From Pseudobdellovibrionaceae bacterium (lineage in GTDB: Bacteria; Bdellovibrionota; Bdellovibrionia; Bdellovibrionales; JAMPXM01): a stretch of DNA of 6,624 nt. This document shows, piece by piece, positions 1-5,179 of this stretch. The position numbers were made by a program, and so were the translations under genes. The notes beneath the pieces were generated by a model. The model was not told the DNA's origin and did not search any database. It was given only the letters and a program-made list of their open reading frames with translations. Numbering within the stretch: position 1 is the first letter of the stretch; the number at the start of each line of letters is the position of its first letter. The stretch covers positions 1 to 6,624 of the forward strand of contig JAEUWE010000430.1 of the NCBI GenBank assembly GCA_016791465.1. The letters are read 5' to 3'.

Positions 1-1405
1 GGATGTCGCTCAGCAGGCTCTTGCTGCCGGAAAACTCCCCCCGCGCTTAACCGCTGAGAATCTAGAGGAGAACGTTGATCTTTTTGTCGCGTCGATTGAA
101 AATCAATTTGCTCTCAAAGGGTTGAGCCAAAAGCATCCGCAACAATACGTCTCGTGGCTTAAAGCGAGCCGAAGTATTCGCGACAAAGCTCAGAAGTCAG
201 CCGTTCCTCCGCGAGGACCGAAGGCAAAATCGGCGCTGCTCAATCCGGCGTTCATTCAAGAGCTCGAAGGCGTTGCGGAGTCGAGATTCACTGAGGCGAC
301 TGAGCTGAAGCTCCTTGTCAATGGGCCTCAGTCTTTCCCCGCGAGAGAACAGTTGTTTCAGAACGCCAAGTCCAGCATCTACATTAAGACTTGGGCAATG
401 GAAGACGACGTCACGGGCTGGAAGTTCGCGAAGTTAATCCATGAAAAACATAAGGCCGGGGTCGACGTTCGTGTCATCGTCGATTGGAAAACGGCGCGGC
501 AATCGGTGTACCGCAAGGTGCCGGAGTGGCTCGCAAGCCAAGGTGTTCCGGTTATTTTCTGGCGCGATCCGGAAGCTCCAATGTATGCCTTTCATAAAAA
601 GACGATCGTGGTCGATCACCAGCACCTGATCGCAGGTGGAATGAACTTCGGTGATGTTTATAGCCATCTCGGACCACCGGAAACACCGAAGTGGCGTGAT
701 ACCGACTTTCAGGCCTCTGGCGGCATTGCCCTTATGGCCGATATTGATTTTAAAAAAGAGTGGAATAGCCAGGTTAAGAAGAATCAGCTCCCGTTGGCGC
801 TGTTCTCTGAACCGACGACTCGTCCGGGCGCAGCTTCTTCCGGGTCGACGACTAAGATCATGGCAATTGACCTGAATCCCAATCCACAGATTAACGATAC
901 GATTCTGACGAGTATTGTGAAGGGCATTGAGGGCGCGACAAAGGAAATCAATATCGAGAACGCCTATTTTATCGAGAGCCCGGCGTTACAGAACGCCCTG
1001 CTTCGCGCCATCAAGCGCGGCGTTAAAGTTCGGATCTTCACCAACTCGATGAGCTCAATCGATGTTCCAATTATTGCGAAGCCGATCATCGAGGCTCTGC
1101 CAATTTACTTCCGACTCAACGCCGAGGTCTACCTGAAGAAGGGTGCCACGCTTCATAGCAAGTTTATGACGGTCGACGATGTTGCGTCTTGGGTGATGAG
1201 CTATAATCACCACCCTCAGTCGATGCGGATCCAGGGTGAAGTTGCCTACGTCATTCTTGATAAGAAGTTTTCAAAACAGCTCGCTGATCAGTTCATCGAA
1301 GATACAAAGACGATTGCGGATCGAGTAACGGACTTGAAAATGCTTGAGCTCGAGCCGAACTTTCTTGATGTGGTTCTAAAGCGATACTTTTTTGATCAGC
1401 TTTAA
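1..1405 (+). CDS. Phospholipase D superfamily protein with two HKD motifs (cardiolipin synthase-like), 5' end missing
   Basis: This is the C-terminal part of a phospholipase D/cardiolipin synthase-type phosphatidyltransferase or phosphodiesterase. Reading from the first full codon at base 2 gives 467 residues with no stop before TAA at 1403-1405. Two HKD active-site motifs are intact. The first is H198-x-K200-x4-D205, followed by a GGxN turn ending at N215. The second is H385-x-K387-x4-D392, followed by M-S-Y-N ending at N402 and an acidic E413 where family members usually have N-x-E. Each motif is preceded by the usual half-domain pattern, with strands such as V-D-V-R-V-I-V-D and V-K-V-R-I-F-T-N-S. 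The family joins or cleaves phosphodiester bonds through a covalent phosphohistidine, most often on phospholipids and sometimes on nucleic acid. The substrate cannot be told from sequence. No membrane segment is visible, but the true N-terminus, and any signal peptide, lies left of the window. The TTG at 122 is an unlikely start because the frame is open and coding-like before it. Confidence 0.9.
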   Translation, partial: DVAQQALAAGKLPPRLTAENLEENVDLFVASIENQFALKGLSQKHPQQYVSWLKASRSIRDKAQKSAVPPRGPKAKSALLNPAFIQELEGVAESRFTEATELKLLVNGPQSFPAREQLFQNAKSSIYIKTWAMEDDVTGWKFAKLIHEKHKAGVDVRVIVDWKTARQSVYRKVPEWLASQGVPVIFWRDPEAPMYAFHKKTIVVDHQHLIAGGMNFGDVYSHLGPPETPKWRDTDFQASGGIALMADIDFKKEWNSQVKKNQLPLALFSEPTTRPGAASSGSTTKIMAIDLNPNPQINDTILTSIVKGIEGATKEINIENAYFIESPALQNALLRAIKRGVKVRIFTNSMSSIDVPIIAKPIIEALPIYFRLNAEVYLKKGATLHSKFMTVDDVASWVMSYNHHPQSMRIQGEVAYVILDKKFSKQLADQFIEDTKTIADRVTDLKMLELEPNFLDVVLKRYFFDQL

Positions 1406-1444
1406 AAGGGGAATCGGTAGGCCCTGCCGATATGAAGTTGTCAG

Positions 1445-1497
1445 ATTCTCGGACTTCGCGGGCTGTCTGTGCGTGACAGCCCGGCAAGTTTGAGAAT
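1445..1497 (+). repeat. Long imperfect hairpin after the phospholipase D gene
   Basis: The outer arms 1445-1456 and 1486-1497 pair over 12 positions, two of them G-T. A 2x2 mismatch follows at 1457-1458/1484-1485. The inner arms 1459-1467 and 1475-1483 then pair perfectly over 9 bp, closing a 7-base loop. The two wobble pairs are G-U only in plus-strand RNA, so the plus-strand transcript folds better. It starts 39 bases after the stop of the upstream gene and could end that transcript, but no T-run follows it. Factor-dependent termination, RNA stabilisation or an unrelated structured repeat are equally possible. Confidence 0.6.
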
Positions 1498-1502
1498 ATA
1501 GT
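1473..1502 (+). promoter_or_regulatory. Candidate sigma-70 promoter of tRNA-Val
   Basis: The -35 candidate GTGACA (1473-1478) matches 5 of 6 consensus bases. The -10 candidate TATAGT (1497-1502) also matches 5 of 6. The spacer is 18 bases. Transcription would start near 1508-1510, a few bases before the mature tRNA at 1517, which is a normal leader length for a tRNA gene. The -35 element lies in the loop and right arm of the hairpin at 1445-1497, and the -10 begins at the last base of that arm. This comes from reading motifs only. Confidence 0.5.
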
Positions 1503-1516
1503 CATCGCTCGTCGAT

Positions 1517-1592
1517 AGGGAATTAGCTCAGTTGGTAGAGCGCCACCCTTACAAGGTGGATGTCGTCGGTTCGAGCCCGGCATTCCCTACCA
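1517..1592 (+). tRNA. tRNA-Val (anticodon TAC)
   Basis: A complete 76-base cloverleaf can be drawn by hand. The acceptor arm AGGGAAT (1517-1523) pairs perfectly with ATTCCCT (1582-1588). The D-stem is GCTC/GAGC (1526-1529 with 1538-1541) around AGTTGGTA. The anticodon stem is CCACC/GGTGG (1543-1547 with 1555-1559) with loop CTTACAA and anticodon TAC at 1550-1552, reading valine codons GUA and GUG. The variable loop is ATGTC. The T-arm is GTCGG/CCGGC with loop TTCGAGC (one T-G pair). The discriminator A and an encoded CCA end at 1592. It stands alone, with no second tRNA beside it. No copy of its 3' end occurs elsewhere in the window, so there is no sign of an integration event. Confidence 0.97.
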
Positions 1593-1623
1593 TATCTCAT
1601 ATCCAAAAAGCGCGTTTTCAGAG

Positions 1624-1649
1624 AGCCATAGCAGACAGCTGCTGTGGCT
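1624..1649. terminator. Hairpin between tRNA-Val and the convergent chemoreceptor gene (possible terminator)
   Basis: Arms 1624-1634 and 1639-1649 pair over 11 bp with a tetraloop (1635-1638). One pair is T-G on the plus strand and becomes an A-C mismatch in minus-strand RNA. The hairpin starts 31 bases after the tRNA and overlaps the receptor's stop codon (1648-1650). On the minus strand it is followed by sequence that includes a short T-run (complement of AAAAA at 1605-1609), but only after about 14 bases. It is placed to end transcription from either side, but it lacks a classic adjacent T-tract, so the call is tentative. Confidence 0.35.
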
Positions 1650-3678
1650 ATGCGGCGCCTTTGAGAATTCCAACTAAGGTGTTCACGACAGACCGTAGAG
1701 TTTCACTTTCTTCGCCAAGTTTGACAGCAGACGAGGCCGAGACAATCGAGATTCGGCCGGTGTTATCGTTGATCTTAGAGAGCCCTTCCATAGCACTGGA
1801 AATTTCAGTCATTGCTCGGTCCTGCTCTGTGGAACTGCGTGAAATGTCGCGAACCATACTGGTGACCTGCTCAACATTCCCGACAATCTCTTCGAGAACC
1901 ACTCCGCATTTCTGGGCCGTGTCTGCGCCAATTTCAACCTTCTCTCGGCTTGTTCGTGAAAACTGACCAATGATCGTATGTGTTTCGGATATCGTTTGCT
2001 CGACGCGCAAAACTCCTTCGGCCACGATCTTTGCAATCTCTTGAGAGGCCCGACTGCTCATCTGAGCGAGATTTCCGACCTCTTCAGCAACAACGGCGAA
2101 TCCCTTACCGTGCTCCCCGGCGCGGGCCGCTTCCACGGATGCGTTGAACGACAATAGTTTGGTTTGAAACACGATGTCGTTGATGACTTTGGTTTTATCT
2201 TCGATGTTTCGAATAAGTGCGACAATTCCCGCTAACTGTTGGTTGGCGACCTCCAGCTGTTCGATCATATTCGATGAGCTTGTTCTGATATCGTTCATCG
2301 AAATCACCATGTCGGCGACGACTGTGCGGCCGAGATTGGCTTTTTCGAGGCTAACGACGGAGAAGTCTTCGCTCTGACGGGCGCTGTTGGAGTTTGAGCT
2401 GATAGTCGAGCTGATTTGTTCGATTGCTGATGCGGTTTGCTCAAGGCTGGAGCCCTGACTTTGCGCTGCCGAGCTAAGGGTCTCTGCGGACTGTCCTATT
2501 TCTTTTGCATCGGAAGACAGCGATTCTGAGACTCGCTTTAAAGTGTCAGACGCAAGCATGAGCGGATTGACGAGTCGGGACATGAGAACAGTTGTGGCGA
2601 GCGCTGTTATCGTGAGCTGCGCTACGGCTGCGAGAGAGATGAAGATGAGCAGCGATTGAACAGGCGCAAGGACCTCTTCGAGGTGGACTTCGCTGACTAC
2701 AGCCCACCGATCGCCATTGATGGTCATTGCTTCGTATGCGCTGAGAACTTCGGTTCCCGTAGGATCTGTCGTGACGAGTGAGCCGCGGTCGCTGTCGCTC
2801 AGGGCTGACGTGACGCTTGTCGTTTCAATCTTTGCGCTGCGCGAGTGGACCGCGTCGATATTGAAGAGATCAGGCTGGTTGCGAAGATCTGATCGAAGGA
2901 GATGATCAGATCCGACGATATAGGTTTGACCTGTCTCGTTTTGATTAGTGCGAGTGGTTAGAATTTCATTGATTTGAGCGGTGCTGATCTCGGTGACCAC
3001 AATGCCCATTGTGTCACCTTTTGAGATTCCCTCTGAGAGGTGATCGAATTCGGCTTTGGTGTGCGTGCAAAGGAATGCAACAGTACGTTTTGCAGTTTTG
3101 TTGTACTCATAGTCGGCAAAATAAATTTCTCCGACTTTTCCATTCTGTGCCTGAGCGACGCAGGCCGCGAGCCGTGAATTTTTGAGTTCACCTTTTGAGA
3201 GGCTGCGTCCAATGAAGTGACTGTCGGGATCGGGTTTAGCCGAGTAGATGATCTGACCGTTGATGTTGACGAGAAGTAGGTTTGCCAAGTGATAGGAGTC
3301 GAGCAAGGAGTCGGTCTTAGGGCGATAGGAGCGATCGAGTGATGCAAACGCTGTCTCGCTCACCTGATTGTCTGTTCCGACTTTGAGGCCGGCACCAAAG
3401 AATGCGCCCTCGTAAGCAAGAAAGAGACCCTCAACGAGCCGATTCTCGGCAAGAATCCGCGTGTTATCTTCGCACTGCTTGAAGTAGTCGCTGATTCGGC
3501 TTTTGGCGACTGCAGCGGTGGCCTTCGTTTGACTTTCGGCGATTTGCCAAAGAGCGGATCGACTTTTCACATATGAGATCGATGCCATCGTGACTGTGGC
3601 TAGCGCCGCAGCAGCGATAGCCAAGAGAGTGACCTGTGCGCGCAAGCTGATAGAGCGAAAGAAGATCATCGATTTCAT
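1648..3678 (-). CDS. Methyl-accepting chemotaxis protein with large periplasmic sensor region
   Basis: This is a membrane chemoreceptor of 676 residues that should control the CheA kinase through CheW. It has TM1 at about 14-37, a periplasmic region at about 38-342, TM2 at about 343-366, then a long cytoplasmic coiled coil. The periplasmic part looks like a double-Cache domain: a strand pair around 130-147 (V-N-I-N-G-Q-I-I-Y-S), a second module with G-Q-T-Y-I-V-G-S-D near 250-258, and a closing W-A-V-V-S-E before TM2. The hairpin tip is clear: F504, N512, E516 and R519 match the trimer contacts of E. coli Tsr, and E522 sits at the turn. K507 replaces the usual Asn after Q-T. A methylation-type site surrounds E413/Q414. 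There is no NWETF-type tail. I place the start at 3678 because AAGGTG (3682-3687) lies just upstream. An in-frame ATG at 3747 would add 23 polar residues and overlap the preceding gene by 53 bases. The gap to that gene is 16 bases, implying one operon. Confidence 0.95.
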   Translation of the reverse strand: MKSMIFFRSISLRAQVTLLAIAAAALATVTMASISYVKSRSALWQIAESQTKATAAVAKSRISDYFKQCEDNTRILAENRLVEGLFLAYEGAFFGAGLKVGTDNQVSETAFASLDRSYRPKTDSLLDSYHLANLLLVNINGQIIYSAKPDPDSHFIGRSLSKGELKNSRLAACVAQAQNGKVGEIYFADYEYNKTAKRTVAFLCTHTKAEFDHLSEGISKGDTMGIVVTEISTAQINEILTTRTNQNETGQTYIVGSDHLLRSDLRNQPDLFNIDAVHSRSAKIETTSVTSALSDSDRGSLVTTDPTGTEVLSAYEAMTINGDRWAVVSEVHLEEVLAPVQSLLIFISLAAVAQLTITALATTVLMSRLVNPLMLASDTLKRVSESLSSDAKEIGQSAETLSSAAQSQGSSLEQTASAIEQISSTISSNSNSARQSEDFSVVSLEKANLGRTVVADMVISMNDIRTSSSNMIEQLEVANQQLAGIVALIRNIEDKTKVINDIVFQTKLLSFNASVEAARAGEHGKGFAVVAEEVGNLAQMSSRASQEIAKIVAEGVLRVEQTISETHTIIGQFSRTSREKVEIGADTAQKCGVVLEEIVGNVEQVTSMVRDISRSSTEQDRAMTEISSAMEGLSKINDNTGRISIVSASSAVKLGEESETLRSVVNTLVGILKGAA

Positions 3679-3681
3679 GTT

Positions 3682-3687
3682 CACCTT
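3682..3687 (-). promoter_or_regulatory. Ribosome binding site deciding the chemoreceptor start
   Basis: AAGGTG on the minus strand ends three bases before the ATG at 3678. It lies in the 16-base gap after the TAA (3695-3697) of the upstream Cache gene. This favours the 676-residue protein beginning M-K-S-M-I-F-F over a longer form starting inside the upstream gene. Confidence 0.65.
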
Positions 3688-3694
3688 GAGTCCC

Positions 3695-4204
3695 TTATTT
3701 CGCGTCGGCCTTCCATACTCCCGAGCCCGCGATCCAGACTTTTCCATTTGGCGCCTTGCAGGCCTTTACAAAAGATGTCTTAGCAGTGGCCTTTTCCGCT
3801 CCCGGTTTGGACCAGAGGTAGTCAACCCAAGCTCCGCCAGCTTTGGCTTTGGCAGCCTTGTCGAACTCGACGAAAAGAGGAAATTTATTTTCGTCGACAT
3901 GCTCTTTGAGGGACTTGCCATCGAGACGGCGTTTAATCGGATGCATGATCATTGTGACTTTGGGATCAGTGTCTTGAATCCAGACGTAGTTGTCGCCACA
4001 GTTTTGGTAGAGAAGGCCATCGGGCCATGCCTTTTGCGCGTCCTCGCCCAGTTTGGAAATTTCGGAACAGACCTCCGTCACTTTCTTCTCAGCCGCTTTC
4101 CGGGAACATTCTCCAGCTGCAAAGGTGTTTTCTGGAGCGGTCATCAGAAGTATGGTGCTGATCAGGGTGATGAGCCGATATGGGATGTGAAGTGACACGT
4201 TCAT
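3695..4204 (-). CDS. Exported single-Cache-domain protein, upstream partner of the chemoreceptor
   Basis: This encodes a small periplasmic sensor-type protein of 169 residues. It has a signal peptide: short n-region to R10, hydrophobic L11-M21, and probable signal peptidase I cleavage near T27-F-A29. No lipobox is seen. The mature part resembles a Cache_2-type single Cache domain: Y73-V-W-I-Q-D then M85-I-M-H-P89, a G96-K-S-L loop, a helix to about K121, G123-G-A-W-V-D-Y129, W131-x-K-P, a strand T143-S-F-V-K, and a final W157-I-A-G-S-G-V-W164. These are the usual landmarks of soluble Cache proteins and small-molecule chemoreceptor sensors. Unlike a receptor it has no second membrane segment or signalling domain. 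Cys33, Cys46, Cys69 and Cys149 could form disulfides. The start at 4204 is set by GAGGAGG eight bases upstream; an ATG at 4231 would place that site inside the gene and spoil the signal peptide. It lies 16 bases before the receptor gene. The ligand is unknown. Confidence 0.82.
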   Translation of the reverse strand: MNVSLHIPYRLITLISTILLMTAPENTFAAGECSRKAAEKKVTEVCSEISKLGEDAQKAWPDGLLYQNCGDNYVWIQDTDPKVTMIMHPIKRRLDGKSLKEHVDENKFPLFVEFDKAAKAKAGGAWVDYLWSKPGAEKATAKTSFVKACKAPNGKVWIAGSGVWKADAK

Positions 4205-4212
4205 AGATCCGT

Positions 4213-4219
4213 CCTCCTC
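4213..4219 (-). promoter_or_regulatory. Strong ribosome binding site deciding the Cache gene start
   Basis: GAGGAGG on the minus strand sits eight bases before the ATG at 4204. It is the best Shine-Dalgarno match in the window. It selects M-N-V-S-L-H as the N-terminus, which begins a normal signal peptide, over the ATG at 4231. Confidence 0.8.
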
Positions 4220-4323
4220 GTGGTGAGGCATCTATCGGAAGGCGGTTGGGCGAGAATGAGCGACGGTCTCAATGCGAAACGAGAATTTGAGAGATCTTAA
4301 TGGAGGGGACATTTTGCGACGGC

Positions 4324-4353
4324 ATTATTAATAAAATGTTAACACCATTTAAA
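4324..4353 (-). promoter_or_regulatory. Candidate sigma-70 promoter for the Cache-chemoreceptor unit
   Basis: On the minus strand the -10 candidate AATAAT (4324-4329) matches 5 of 6 consensus bases. The -35 candidate TTTAAA (4348-4353) matches 4 of 6. The spacer is 18 bases, in the A+T-rich part of the gap. The implied start near 4317 gives a leader of roughly 110 bases before the ATG at 4204. A GTTAAC palindrome (4338-4343) lies inside the spacer and could be an operator. Confidence 0.4.
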
Positions 4354-4477
4354 GGAAGTCATTTCATGGACCTATTTGTTGCCGCTCATTTCTCTTGTTG
4401 AGGTACCGACGAAGTTAACTGAAAAATGAAAATTGCGGTAAGAATGTGGCCGAGAACGATAAGCAAACAACACCCGG

Positions 4478-5107
4478 TCAGTATCGGCCGACTTTGACGA
4501 CAAGGTCGAGATCGCTGTCTTCGAGCTGGCTCACCGGGGTGACGATGGGTTCGTTTGGATTAAAGGTCTTACCTGTGTCTTTGTAGCGCTGTCGAATGAG
4601 CTCCTGGATGAGGGGACCATTGAGATTGAGATCGGAGAACTTTTGAATAAGGCCAATCTCTTTACCTGTGGCAGCGAACAATGTCTTGTAGACGAGCTCT
4701 GAACAGTAAATTGTGTCGTCGCTCCACTCAAAGAAGATGTCATAGTTTTTTCCGAGATGTGGAACGATGGCATCCTCAAGCGCAACGACTTCGCTCTCGG
4801 TAATTCCGCGAACACGATAAACGCGATAACTGTTGTCACGCCCTCGGGCGACGAAGGTCGGTAATGGCGTGATGCGAACGGGCTGGATGGCTTCGACGAC
4901 ATACCAGTCTTTGCCCTTTTGAAAAAGCATTCCGACATGACTCCATGGTGACCCGGTGGCCTCGAGAATCGCGGCGGCCTGGCGACTTTTGGACTGATGA
5001 AAAATGAGGTCGCCGTTATGGAATTTGTCGGTTGGCGATGACGCCGCCTGCGCGACAGTGATGAAGCAGGCGAGGAAGAAAACCACGGGTATATAGAGTA
5101 ATCTCAT
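4478..5107 (-). CDS. Exported YiiX/YebB-like cysteine hydrolase (permuted NlpC/P60 fold)
   Basis: This is a 209-residue protein of the circularly permuted papain-like NlpC/P60 group (YiiX/YebB, formerly DUF830). Members are cysteine hydrolases, thought to act on amide or ester bonds in peptidoglycan or lipids. A signal peptide is clear: hydrophobic L3-V18 and A19-Q-A21 just before probable cleavage. The family's order, His before Cys, is present: G32-D-L-I-F near the N-terminus, S56-H57-V-G-M with the likely catalytic His, E72 in V-V-E-A as a candidate third residue, and Y134-C135-S-E-L-V-Y-K with the likely nucleophile. An A-x-A cleavage site fits better than lipoprotein processing at C14, which has a poor lipobox. 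The start at 5107 lacks a strong Shine-Dalgarno sequence but is the only one that gives a complete signal peptide. The gene follows the larger homologue by 72 bases on the same strand. The family call is firm and the substrate is unknown. Confidence 0.85.
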   Translation of the reverse strand: MRLLYIPVVFFLACFITVAQAASSPTDKFHNGDLIFHQSKSRQAAAILEATGSPWSHVGMLFQKGKDWYVVEAIQPVRITPLPTFVARGRDNSYRVYRVRGITESEVVALEDAIVPHLGKNYDIFFEWSDDTIYCSELVYKTLFAATGKEIGLIQKFSDLNLNGPLIQELIRQRYKDTGKTFNPNEPIVTPVSQLEDSDLDLVVKVGRY

Positions 5108-5145
5108 ATACCCAATAGTTCATCTCTGCGGCATATCGAGAGACA

Positions 5146-5169
5146 AGGTCCAGCTCAGAAACTGGACCT
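5146..5169 (-). terminator. Likely rho-independent terminator after the large YiiX-like gene
   Basis: A perfect 8-bp stem (arms 5146-5153 and 5162-5169) closes an 8-base loop. It begins 10 bases beyond the TAG stop at 5180-5182 on the minus strand. In the direction of transcription it is followed by T-T-G-T-C-T-C-T, a weak T-rich tail. It may end or attenuate transcription before the smaller YiiX-like gene starting at 5107. The weak tail makes partial read-through plausible. Confidence 0.5.
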
Positions 5170-5179
5170 GTCGGATGCA

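Larger units (their letters stand above)
4205..4477. other. 273-base intergenic region upstream of the Cache-receptor unit
   Basis: This is the longest non-coding stretch here. It carries the leader and candidate promoter of the Cache gene and is A+T-richer around 4310-4360 than the flanking genes. Two GTTAAC palindromes lie at 4338-4343 and 4414-4419. I see no convincing terminator for the YiiX-like gene that ends at 4478, so read-through into the Cache unit is possible. No RNA gene or credible small protein gene was found. Confidence 0.6.

Noticed and set aside
1517..1592. tRNA-Val as an integration site for a mobile element
   Set aside because: No direct repeat of the tRNA 3' end, no integrase and no phage or island genes are visible in the window.
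1605..1618. AAAAAGCGCGTTTT after the tRNA as a terminator
   Set aside because: The stem would be only four A-T pairs, too weak to be a terminator by itself.
1532..1966. A 144-codon plus-strand open frame beginning inside the tRNA
   Set aside because: It starts within the tRNA-Val gene and runs antisense to the conserved C-terminal helix of the chemoreceptor. It has no ribosome binding site and a serine-rich shadow composition.
3590..4195. A 201-codon open frame on the plus strand opposite the Cache gene and the start of the receptor
   Set aside because: It lies antisense to two well-supported genes, has no recognisable domain, and its product looks like translation of an opposite-strand shadow. 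The minus-strand frames have a signal peptide, Cache landmarks and good ribosome binding sites.
4320..4342. Possible sigma-28 (FliA-type) flagellar promoter, with GCCG on the minus strand and TTAA 19 bases before it
   Set aside because: Chemoreceptors are often sigma-28 targets, but only the GCCG core fits. The rest of both elements deviates, and the overlapping sigma-70-like pair fits better.
4366..4401. Tiny plus-strand frame of 11 codons (ATG to TGA) with AAGGAAG upstream
   Set aside because: It has a plausible ribosome site but is only 11 codons long, no plus-strand promoter is evident, and it could easily arise by chance in a non-coding gap.
5065..5068. Lipoprotein signal at C14 of the small YiiX-like protein
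   Set aside because: The residues before the Cys (F-L-A) are a poor lipobox, and the hydrophobic stretch continues past it to a good A-Q-A signal peptidase I site.
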